From Vitreoscilla filiformis (lineage in GTDB: Bacteria > Pseudomonadota > Gammaproteobacteria > Burkholderiales > Burkholderiaceae_C): 64,000 nt of DNA. The DNA is taken from positions 2,728,001-2,792,000 of the forward strand of contig NZ_CP022423.1 in the NCBI RefSeq assembly GCF_002222655.1, written 5' to 3'. The translations under genes were made by a program, and so were the position numbers. How positions within the stretch are numbered: position 1 is the first letter of the stretch; the number at the start of each line of letters is the position of its first letter. Shown piece by piece: positions 8,162 to 15,430 of the stretch. The notes under the pieces were generated by a model, which was not told the DNA's origin, ran no database searches, and saw only the letters and a list, made by a program, of their open reading frames with translations.

Positions 8162-9244
8162 TGCGGATTCAACCTCACTCAGGGTGGGATAGTCGGTGTA
8201 GCCCTTGGCGCCGCCACCATAAAAGGTCGTGGGGTCAGCGCTGTTGAGTTCAGCCTGACGGCTCAGACGCTCGACCAAGTCCGGATTGGCCAGAAAGAGC
8301 GCACCAAAACACACGGCATCGACCACCCCGTTGCGCAAGAGGGGTTCGATCACCTGCGGTGTGGCCGGCCAGCTTCTGGCATCAGCGTGCGGGTTGAGCA
8401 CCAGGCGCCCGGCCCAGAGTCGGCGAATCTCCAGCGTCTGCGCCCGATTACCCGCCTCCATGATGTGCAGGTAGGCCAGCGCAGGCAGCTCGGGCACCAG
8501 CGCACGGTAGAGCGCGGCGCTCTCGCCTTCATCGATGTCGTTGTAAGGGTTGGCCGGAGAAATGCGCACGCCGGTGCGCTCGGCGCCAATGGCCTGGCTC
8601 ACCGCGTTCACGACCTCCAAGGTGAAACGCACGCGGTTGGCCGGGCTGCCGCCGTAGGCATCGGTGCGAGCGTTGCAGTTGCGCGCCATGAACTGGTGCA
8701 GCAAAAAGCCATTGCCGGCATGGACTTCGACCCCGTCGAAACCAGCGTCCAGGGCATTGCGAGCCGCTTGGGCGAAGTCGGCGCAGGTCTGGCGGATCTC
8801 GTCCAGACTGAGGGCACGCGGCACCGGATAGGGCTGTGGGCCGCTCGGTGTGAAAGCCACCCCGGCCGCCGGTAGCGCCGAAGGGCCAATCGGCTGATGA
8901 GCGCTGGCGTAGAGCGAGGGGTGACCAATGCGCCCGGCATGCATCAACTGCGCGACGATGCGCCCCCCCTGGGCGTGCACCGCCTGCGTCACTTGCCGCC
9001 AGGAGCCCACCTGCCGCGCGTCGTGCAGGCCAGGTGTGTTCATGAAACCTTGGCCGACGGGGCTGGGCTGAATGCCCTCCGAAATGATCAGCCCTGCACT
9101 GGCGCGTTGCGCGTAGTAGCGCGCCATGAGCGCGGTGGCCTGGCCGTCGGGGGTGGCGCGGTTGCGGGTCATCGGAGCCATCACCAGGCGGTTGGCCAGG
9201 GTCATGGCCCCCAGGGATGTAGGTTCAAAAGCGCGAGACATCAT
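8150..9244 (-). CDS. Old Yellow Enzyme family ene-reductase with Tyr-to-Phe change
   Basis: A 364-residue FMN-dependent alkene reductase of the OYE/NemA family (NADPH-driven reduction of activated C=C bonds, nitro-esters or electrophiles). It shows the (beta/alpha)8 barrel with family blocks NRLVMAPMTRNRA, QLMHAGRIGH, and the active-site block VEVHAGNGFLLHQF. His175 and Asn178 match the substrate-binding His/Asn pair, but the position usually held by the proton-donor Tyr is Phe180. The start at 9244 has GAGAGG ten bases upstream; a second ATG follows at once. It overlaps the end of the exporter gene by 20 bases, so the pair is co-translated. Whether it reduces alkenes efficiently is uncertain. 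Confidence 0.9.
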   Translation of the reverse strand: MMSRAFEPTSLGAMTLANRLVMAPMTRNRATPDGQATALMARYYAQRASAGLIISEGIQPSPVGQGFMNTPGLHDARQVGSWRQVTQAVHAQGGRIVAQLMHAGRIGHPSLYASAHQPIGPSALPAAGVAFTPSGPQPYPVPRALSLDEIRQTCADFAQAARNALDAGFDGVEVHAGNGFLLHQFMARNCNARTDAYGGSPANRVRFTLEVVNAVSQAIGAERTGVRISPANPYNDIDEGESAALYRALVPELPALAYLHIMEAGNRAQTLEIRRLWAGRLVLNPHADARSWPATPQVIEPLLRNGVVDAVCFGALFLANPDLVERLSRQAELNSADPTTFYGGGAKGYTDYPTLSEVESASLG

Positions 9245-10172
9245 GTTTGGTTTGCCTCTCAAGAAATTTGCTGAAGGTATTGGGCATGGGCATCCGTCCC
9301 AGCTTCAGCATGCTGGGCTGGGCCAGGATGACGGCGCTGATGACACAGGCCGCGCCCAGTAACTGCGTCGGACTCAAGTGCTGGCCGAGGAACACGAAGC
9401 CGAACATGGCCGCCGAGAGCGGGCTGGCGAGTGAGATGAACGCCACCGTCAGCGCCGGCAAGCGCTCGACGCCCCGAAACCACAGGGAATAGGCCACAAG
9501 CGCGCCCACCACCGAGAGGTAGCCAAAGCCCAGCCAATTGGCCGCACTCAGGCTGGTGGGCACACCTTCGCCGAGCAGCACTGCGGGCAGCAGCACCGCA
9601 CCGCCAATGCTCAGCTGCCAGCCGGTGTAGGTCATCACCCCCATACCAGGCGGTCGCCCCCAGCGCTTGGCCAGCACCAAACCCGAAGCCATGGACAGCG
9701 CCCCGGCCAGCCCAGCGGCGATGCCCACGCCATCCAGCCGGGCGCCGGGCTGTACCGCCACCAGTCCCACCCCGGCCATGGCCAGCGCGCAAGCCAGCAG
9801 CTGCACCCGCGCGATGGCTTGACTCAGCAGCAAGGCCCCCAGAATCAGCACGATCACCGGCTGCGAGGACATGATCAGTGCCGCTACACCACCGGGCAGG
9901 TGGTAAGCCGCGACAAACAGGAAATAGAAAAAGGCCCCTATGTTGAGCACCCCAAGCACGGCCATGCGCCACCACCACGCCCCCTCGGGCAAACGCCGAC
10001 CCAACCCCACCAGCAGCAAGCCCACGGGCAAGGCACGCATAACGGCTGCAAGCAGCGGGCGATTGGGCGGCAACAACTCGGTGGTCACCAGATAGGTGCT
10101 CCCCCAGACGATGGGGGCGAGCGCCGTCAGCAGCACATCGAACCAGAGCGGGGACGAATGGCTGCGGCTCAT
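9225..10172 (-). CDS. EamA/DMT family transporter
   Basis: A 315-residue inner-membrane protein of the drug/metabolite transporter superfamily with ten predicted helices formed by two EamA repeats. The first repeat shows the usual PIVWGSTYLVTTELLP opening, and the Pro/Gly-rich mid-repeat SSQPVIVLILGALLL is seen near residue 105. These proteins export amino acids, metabolites or drugs; the substrate is not readable. The start codon overlaps the stop of the TrpF-like fragment upstream (ATGA), and the stop lies inside the ene-reductase start region, so three genes form one tightly packed operon. Confidence 0.9.
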   Translation of the reverse strand: MSRSHSSPLWFDVLLTALAPIVWGSTYLVTTELLPPNRPLLAAVMRALPVGLLLVGLGRRLPEGAWWWRMAVLGVLNIGAFFYFLFVAAYHLPGGVAALIMSSQPVIVLILGALLLSQAIARVQLLACALAMAGVGLVAVQPGARLDGVGIAAGLAGALSMASGLVLAKRWGRPPGMGVMTYTGWQLSIGGAVLLPAVLLGEGVPTSLSAANWLGFGYLSVVGALVAYSLWFRGVERLPALTVAFISLASPLSAAMFGFVFLGQHLSPTQLLGAACVISAVILAQPSMLKLGRMPMPNTFSKFLERQTKHDVSRF

Positions 10173-10435
10173 GCCATGCTCCCGGAAACCGTGCTCTTGG
10201 CGGTCGTGCCGAAATAAAAGGCAGCCAAGTCACGCGCCTGGGTCATGTAACTGATCAAAACCCCGAGATGAGGGGTAGGCAGGCCACAGATGATCGCAGC
10301 AGCAGCAGCTTCAGAAATATCGTCCTTGCCCGACGGCAGACGCAGAGGAAAACCCAACCAATCGCCCCCCTCACTCAAGAGAAGATTAGCTTCGCGCTCG
10401 TCGATAATGCCTGCAACCTGAACAATATGATTCAC
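10169..10435 (-). pseudogene. N-terminal fragment of a TrpF-like (phosphoribosylanthranilate isomerase-like) protein
   Basis: An 88-residue reading frame whose first 70 or so residues look like the start of a phosphoribosylanthranilate isomerase fold: a beta-strand IVQVAGI, then helix EREANLLLSEGGDWLGF and a later LPTPHLGVLISYM strand. TrpF-like barrels are about 200 residues, so most of the barrel is missing. The final stretch (FGTTAKSTVSGSMA) does not continue the pattern and runs into the ATGA overlap with the EamA gene. It is best read as a truncated remnant made by deletion or frameshift; a functional small protein is less likely. The family call rests on N-terminal resemblance only. Confidence 0.55.
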
Positions 10436-10733
10436 AAAATCCTCAATGAATATTCAAAAACCGAGGGCATTGATGCTACAGCAATATATCGACGGGAATA
10501 TTTACTCAGAGTGCACAAACATTGCACCACCAGTCAATAAATAAAATTAGTCCATTTTCAAAATATCTCCATGCATTTCACAGCCCAATAACTGATCAGC
10601 GACGAATGTCGCAGAGGCACCAACGCTTGAGCCCATGCGGCCATGCATGCGCGCGAACCCATATCACGCATACATAGCTCAAGCATGAAAAAGTATTGTG
10701 AAAGCATTACCCAACCCGGCAAGATGCCACCCC
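10436..10733. other. AT-rich intergenic region upstream of lysA
   Basis: About 300 bases, clearly more AT-rich than its surroundings (for example AATAAATAAAATTAG at 10537-10551), between divergent genes. It should hold the promoters of the leftward operon and of lysA. No reading frame with gene-like character and no RNA gene is seen. Confidence 0.5.
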
Positions 10734-11981
10734 ATGAGCCTGCCTACCTCCTTCACCCCCGACCTGCTGCGCGCCCTGGCCCAGCAGCACGGCACCCCGC
10801 TGTGGGTGTATGACGCCCACACCATCCGCCAACGCATTGCGGACTTGCAGGTGTTCGACACCGTGCGCTTTGCGCAAAAAGCCAACTCCAACACCCACAT
10901 CCTGCGGCTGATGCGGGCGCAGGGTGTGGTGGTGGATGCCGTCTCACGCGGTGAGATCGAACGCGCCCTGGCCGCCGGTTACACCGCCGATCAAACCCCC
11001 GGCGCCACCTCCGGCATCGTCTTCACCGCCGATTTGTTCGACGCCGCGACGCTGGACACCGTGGTGCGCCACGGCGTGCCGGTGAACGCCGGCTCCATCG
11101 ACATGCTGGAGCAACTGGGCCAGCGCTCGCCTGGCCACACGGTGTGGCTGCGCATCAACCCCGGTTTCGGCCATGGCCACAGCAACAAGACCAACACCGG
11201 CGGTGAGCACAGCAAACACGGCATCTGGCACGCCGATCTGGGCGCGGCGCTGGCCGCCATCCAGCGCCACGGCCTGCGCTTGGTGGGCTTGCACATGCAC
11301 ATCGGCTCGGGCGTGGATTACGGGCACTTGCAGCAAGTCTGCGCCGCGATGGTGGCACTGGTGAAACGCGCTGGCGTGCCGGTGGAAGCCATTTCGGCAG
11401 GTGGTGGCCTCTCCATTCCCTACCGCGAGGGTGACGACCGCATCGACACCGCGCATTACTTCAGCCTGTGGGATGCGGCGCGGCGCGAAATCGCCAGCCA
11501 CCTGGGCCGCCCGGTTCATTTGGAGCTGGAGCCGGGGCGTTACCTCGTGGCCGAATCGGGCGCGCTGCTGACCGAAGTACGCGCCACCAAGGCGATGGGC
11601 CAGAACGCTTTTGCGCTGGTGGATGCGGGCTTTTCGGACTTGATGCGCCCCTCGATGTACGGCGCTTTCCACGGCATCAGCGTCATCCCCATGAGCGAAG
11701 GCGAGCGCCCGCTGCAACCGACCGTGGTGGCCGGGCCGCTGTGCGAATCCGGCGATGTGTTCACCCAAGGGGAAGGCGGCGTGGTGCTGACCCGTGAACT
11801 GCCCCAGGCCCGCGTGGGCGACTTGCTGGTGCTGCACGACGCGGGCGCGTATGGCGCCTCCATGTCCTCAAACTACAACAGCCGGCCACTGATTGCCGAA
11901 GTGCTGGTGGACGGTGAGGGCCACCGCCTCATCCGCCGCCGCCAGACAGTGGCGGAGTTGTTGGCGTTGGAAGACTGCTGA
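10734..11981 (+). CDS. lysA: Diaminopimelate decarboxylase
   Basis: A 415-residue PLP-dependent decarboxylase converting meso-diaminopimelate to lysine, the last step of lysine synthesis. It has the fold-type III alanine-racemase-like barrel: the PLP-lysine motif VRFAQKANSN (about residues 39-48), the HMHIGSG motif, the glycine-rich GGGLSIPY phosphate-binding segment, and a C-terminal domain with GPLCESGDV and DAGAYGASMSSNYNSRP. ATG 10734 opens the standard N-terminus; a GTG twelve codons upstream is the alternative. It stands alone, followed by the convergent PIN gene. Confidence 0.93.
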   Translation: MSLPTSFTPDLLRALAQQHGTPLWVYDAHTIRQRIADLQVFDTVRFAQKANSNTHILRLMRAQGVVVDAVSRGEIERALAAGYTADQTPGATSGIVFTADLFDAATLDTVVRHGVPVNAGSIDMLEQLGQRSPGHTVWLRINPGFGHGHSNKTNTGGEHSKHGIWHADLGAALAAIQRHGLRLVGLHMHIGSGVDYGHLQQVCAAMVALVKRAGVPVEAISAGGGLSIPYREGDDRIDTAHYFSLWDAARREIASHLGRPVHLELEPGRYLVAESGALLTEVRATKAMGQNAFALVDAGFSDLMRPSMYGAFHGISVIPMSEGERPLQPTVVAGPLCESGDVFTQGEGGVVLTRELPQARVGDLLVLHDAGAYGASMSSNYNSRPLIAEVLVDGEGHRLIRRRQTVAELLALEDC

Positions 11982-11989
11982 ACGACGCC

Positions 11990-12448
11990 TCAGCGCCCTG
12001 GCCGATCCAGCCCAGCCAGGTCGTCATCCAGCGTCCAAACGCACACGCGGCTCATGGGGTAACGGCGGCAGCAAGTTTCAAACTCTTGCTGAATGGACAG
12101 ATCGCCCAAACCCACGCCTCGGGTCGCAGCCTCAGGAAACCGACTCAGCCAGCCCAACACGCTCTCGGCCGATGGGAAGTTGATCGGCTTCCACGGCGCT
12201 TGGTTGGCCAGTGCCGCCTCCACCGCCTCGGTGAAACGCAGCGCAGCAGCACGGCGCTCTCGCCCATCAGCCACATGGGCAATGTGGTTGCCAGTTTCAA
12301 TGATCGCCGCCATTGGGATGAACAGATGCGCGCCCATCTCTATCCACTGCTCAAGCTCAACCAGCACCGCTTGACGCTGCGCATTGCGCCCCGACACATC
12401 CAGCACGTTGAGCAGTACCGAGGTGTCGATGAGAACGATGGCACTCAC
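11990..12448 (-). CDS. PIN-domain protein paired with an ATPase
   Basis: A 152-residue protein with PIN-nuclease features. Acidic residues fall where the PIN active site needs them: Asp8 in VLIDTSVLLNVLD, Glu51 in AAIIETGNH, Asp116 in GLGDLSI and Asp141-143 in VWTLDDDLAG. PIN domains are Mg-dependent ribonucleases, often toxins. The GTG at 12448 was chosen because it overlaps the ATPase stop as GTGA, a classic translational-coupling arrangement; an ATG 14 codons upstream would intrude into the ATPase. No VapB-like antitoxin is adjacent. The partnership with the ATPase is inferred from overlap. Confidence 0.8.
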   Translation of the reverse strand: MSAIVLIDTSVLLNVLDVSGRNAQRQAVLVELEQWIEMGAHLFIPMAAIIETGNHIAHVADGRERRAAALRFTEAVEAALANQAPWKPINFPSAESVLGWLSRFPEAATRGVGLGDLSIQQEFETCCRRYPMSRVCVWTLDDDLAGLDRPGR

Positions 12449-13776
12449 AAACGAACCTCTTCGCCAGACAGCCGCAATGACGCCAGCCAAGCCCGCGCTT
12501 GTTGCCGGCGAGTCTCAGGGCCTGGGTGCTGCTTGATGAAACGATCCAAGATCCCAGTGCTCATCAAACGCCCAAGTGGGCCTTGCACCAACAATTCAGG
12601 AACATCGGGCACGTCACTCAACCGCACCAACCGGCTGGCCCCATCGGCGGGATCGCGGTAGCAAAACACCACATCGGGCACAGCAGCATCCGGCAAGGCA
12701 TCCAACAACGCCGGGTTGTGGGTCGAAAGCAGAACGCGGAGCTGGCGCTGTTGCGCCAAAGTCCGGAGGCGCTCTAGTAAATGATGCGCTCGGCTTGGGT
12801 GTACGCCGTTGTCGATTTCCTCGATGACCACCAAACTGCCTTGTGGCGCCGACAGCATCGCCGCCGCAATCGCCAGCACACGCAAGGTGCCATCGGACAG
12901 CAGCGAGGCATCCACCCAGCGACATAAACCACCAAAGGTTTCCTGCAACTGCACCATCACTTCCCCCCGTGGGCCAGTGAGAAACGCCAGTCCGGTGATT
13001 TCTTGCTCGGGCAAGCTCTGAATGAATGCGAGCATCTCTTCGCGCTGGCTGCGCACCGGTTCGTCATGCGCTTGCGAGTCTGTGCCCCACAGGTGGTGCA
13101 GCACGCTCGAAAGATGGCTGCCATCGCCCCGCAAGCGCCGGTCGTTCGTGAAGCTGTACTCACGCATCCGGGCAGGTACTGGATCCAAAAATACGATGTC
13201 GGACAGCAAACGCTGGTAGCGACGCGCAACGACAGGGATCACTTCCTGAGCCTTGCGGTGCCCTGCCTCAAACCGGGCAGGGCTATCAAGCTGGGTGAAC
13301 ACCGCCATCTGGTCGCTCACCGTGACATGGGGCTTGGTGCCTCCCTTGGCAAAGTTGTTGTAGGCCACCCCCGCATCCGTACTCATCCCCACCGACGGAC
13401 GATCCAGAAGGTAGAGCGGCACTCGGCCGCCCAGTTGATCCACGGTTTCTTGTTGGATGTGCAGATCGCCATCGCGCCAACCGATGCGCAAGCTGAGTCG
13501 ATGCCAATCCTCGTCATCACTCAAACACCCCAGGCTGAAGTCATCGCTGCCACGGTGGAACAAGTCTTCGATGCGACCACGCACTACGGGCTCATATCCG
13601 CCATATCGAATGGTGCTGAGCTTGTGCCCTTGTGCCAACCAGCTCAACAAACGCAACGCCTCAATGGCATTACTTTTGCCCGCTGCGTTGGCGCCGATCA
13701 TCACCGTCAGCGCTCCCAGCGGCAATGTGGCATCCCGGAAACTCTTAAAGTCACGAAGCGTGAAAGCAGCAAGCAT
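12445..13776 (-). CDS. AAA-family (OLD-like/AAA_21) ATPase
   Basis: A 443-residue ABC/SMC-type ATPase. It starts LRDFKSFRDATLPLG, typical of the RecF/OLD-like group, with Walker A GANAAGKS at 28-35, an ABC signature-like LLSDGTLR at 292-299, Walker B LVVIEEID at 315-322 and the switch LLSTHNP at 349-355. There is no recognisable C-terminal Toprim domain, so it differs from full OLD nucleases. Stand-alone AAA_21 proteins recur in anti-phage systems with a nuclease partner. Here the partner is the PIN gene joined by a 4-base overlap. The pair lies between lysA and yqeY on the opposite strand. Confidence 0.85.
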   Translation of the reverse strand: MLAAFTLRDFKSFRDATLPLGALTVMIGANAAGKSNAIEALRLLSWLAQGHKLSTIRYGGYEPVVRGRIEDLFHRGSDDFSLGCLSDDEDWHRLSLRIGWRDGDLHIQQETVDQLGGRVPLYLLDRPSVGMSTDAGVAYNNFAKGGTKPHVTVSDQMAVFTQLDSPARFEAGHRKAQEVIPVVARRYQRLLSDIVFLDPVPARMREYSFTNDRRLRGDGSHLSSVLHHLWGTDSQAHDEPVRSQREEMLAFIQSLPEQEITGLAFLTGPRGEVMVQLQETFGGLCRWVDASLLSDGTLRVLAIAAAMLSAPQGSLVVIEEIDNGVHPSRAHHLLERLRTLAQQRQLRVLLSTHNPALLDALPDAAVPDVVFCYRDPADGASRLVRLSDVPDVPELLVQGPLGRLMSTGILDRFIKQHPGPETRRQQARAWLASLRLSGEEVRL

Positions 13777-13880
13777 GGTGTGTTTCCCCGAGCCTAATGT
13801 TCGGCGTGCATTGTGCTTTGCACCCGCACAATCACGCTTTCACCTCGTTTTTCCCGTTCCCATTCACCTGAACAGCCCCC

Positions 13881-14327
13881 ATGAGCCTCAAAGACCAAAT
13901 CACCAACGACATGAAAGCCGCCATGCGCGCCAAGGAAGCCGACAAGCTCACCGCCATCCGCATGTTGCTGGCCGCTTGCAAGCAAAAAGAGGTGGACGAG
14001 CGCATCGTGCTGGATGAGGCCGCCATCGTCGCGTTGGTGGACAAGCTCATTAAGCAGCGCAAAGACTCGGTGGCCGCCTACACCCAAGCGGGTCGCGACG
14101 ATCTGGCCACCAAGGAAAGCGCCGAAATCAGCGTGCTGCAAGCCTATTTGCCCGCCCGCCTGAGCGCCGACGACATTTTGGTGGAAGTGCGCGCCATCGT
14201 CGCCGAGCTGGGCGCCGCTGGCCCCGGTGACATAGGCAAGGTCATGGGCGCCGCCAAAACCCGCTTGGCGGGCAAAGCCGAGATGGCCCAAGTTTCCGCT
14301 GCGGTGAAAGCCGCACTGGCGGGCTGA
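13881..14327 (+). CDS. GatB/YqeY domain protein
   Basis: A 148-residue YqeY-family protein, related to the C-terminal tRNA-interacting domain of GatB. The start MSLKDQITNDMKAAMRAKE and the ending with GKVMGAAKTRLAGKAEMAQVSA are characteristic. A role in tRNA-dependent amidation or tRNA quality control is presumed but not established for stand-alone members. It commonly sits near rpsU and dnaG in betaproteobacteria. An 11-base gap separates it from the next small gene's region, so the two may be co-transcribed. Confidence 0.92.
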   Translation: MSLKDQITNDMKAAMRAKEADKLTAIRMLLAACKQKEVDERIVLDEAAIVALVDKLIKQRKDSVAAYTQAGRDDLATKESAEISVLQAYLPARLSADDILVEVRAIVAELGAAGPGDIGKVMGAAKTRLAGKAEMAQVSAAVKAALAG

Positions 14328-14356
14328 ACCTCCCTTTTTTGCAAGGATTTTTCGAC

Positions 14357-14701
14357 ATGAGCACCCTGCCCCTTTCCCAAGTCGCGGCTGACATCTGCAC
14401 CGCCCCGCAAATGCAGCCCGACGCCATGGTCGAACTGGCCCGCCTCGGCTTCAAAAGCGTGATCAACAACCGCCCGGACTTCGAACACGGCCCCGATCAA
14501 CCCACAAGCAGCGCCATCCAAGCCGCCGCCGAAGCCGCTGGCCTGCAATACCGCCATTTGCCGGTGGCTGGGGGATACCAATCGCCGGAAGAAATCGCCG
14601 CGTTCGGCCAGCTCATGGCCGAACTGCCACGCCCGGTGCTGTGCTTCTGCCGCTCGGGTGCCCGCTCGGGCAAGCTGCTGGCCGCCTCCGGCAGCCTGTG
14701 A
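14357..14701 (+). CDS. DUF442/TIGR01244 family phosphatase-like (sulfur transferase-like) protein
   Basis: A 114-residue protein of the beta-lactamase-hydrolase-like phosphatase fold, seen free or fused to persulfide dioxygenases. The Cys-Arg-Ser-Gly-Ala-Arg-Ser signature (near residue 98) is the family's phosphatase-like anion loop. The typical opening with GFKSVINNRPDFE is also present. The ATG at 14357 has AAGGA 10 bases upstream. A role in sulfide or persulfide handling is known for relatives, but no partner genes are beside it. The activity here, phosphatase or sulfurtransferase, is undecided. Confidence 0.85.
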   Translation: MSTLPLSQVAADICTAPQMQPDAMVELARLGFKSVINNRPDFEHGPDQPTSSAIQAAAEAAGLQYRHLPVAGGYQSPEEIAAFGQLMAELPRPVLCFCRSGARSGKLLAASGSL

Positions 14702-14824
14702 GCCCTCGCGGGTGACTCCGCCCCCGGACTTACCCGCAACCTGACACGCTTTCAGCCCGCTTTCAGTGCGGTTTCCTTACAGTGCGCAGCGCTTTACATC
14801 CAACCCTGCACACTGGAGACAACC

Positions 14825-15430
14825 GTGTCAGCACTTCTATCCCTTTCGCGCCTGATCGACCGGCTCAATGAGCTGGTCGGGCGCTGGGCTGCGTGGCTGG
14901 TCTTTGCCGCCGCCGCGATCAGCGCCATCAATGCCATCGTCCGCAAGGCGTTCAACGTCGGATCCAACGCCTTCCTGGAAATTCAGTGGTACTTGTTTGC
15001 CGGTGTGTTTCTGCTGGCCGCCGGCTACACCATGCTGCGCCAAGAGCATGTGAAGATCGACGTGATCGCCGGGCGCTTCTCCAAGCGCACCCAGATCAAG
15101 ATCGAAATCTTCGGCATCGTCTGTTTCCTGCTGCCTTTCGTCATCACCGTCATTGACCTGGTCGTGCCGCTGGTGATCAAGGCTTACACCACGGGCGAAA
15201 TGTCCTCCAACGCCGGCGGCCTCATCCGCTGGCCGGTGTACGCCCTGGTGCCCATCGGTTTCACTTTGCTGGGGTTGCAAGGGATGTCTGAGCTGATCAA
15301 GCGTGTGGCCTTCCTCATGGGGCTGATCGCCGATCCCACCCAAAAAGCCCAAGAAAAATCAGCCGAAGAAGAGCTGGCCGAAATCATCCGGGCCCGCGCC
15401 GAAGCTGACGCCAAGCAAGGAGCGAAGTGA
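14825..15430 (+). CDS. dctQ: TRAP transporter small membrane subunit DctQ
   Basis: A 201-residue four-helix membrane protein of the DctQ family, the small subunit of tripartite ATP-independent periplasmic transporters. Typical features are the EIQWYLFAGVFLLAAGYTMLRQEHVKIDVI segment (central helices plus cytoplasmic H-V-x-I-D motif) and a charged C-terminal tail. The GTG start at 14825 follows GGAGAC by 4 bases. Its TGA overlaps the dctM start as TGATG, as expected for co-translated DctQ and DctM. The receptors are encoded convergently downstream. Confidence 0.93.
   Translation: MSALLSLSRLIDRLNELVGRWAAWLVFAAAAISAINAIVRKAFNVGSNAFLEIQWYLFAGVFLLAAGYTMLRQEHVKIDVIAGRFSKRTQIKIEIFGIVCFLLPFVITVIDLVVPLVIKAYTTGEMSSNAGGLIRWPVYALVPIGFTLLGLQGMSELIKRVAFLMGLIADPTQKAQEKSAEEELAEIIRARAEADAKQGAK

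Noticed and set aside
14747..14768. Direct repeat GCTTTCAG (two copies) upstream of dctQ, and a possible sigma-54 site
   Set aside because: Only 8 bases repeated; no GG-N10-GC element in the right place; not enough for an operator or sigma-54 promoter call.
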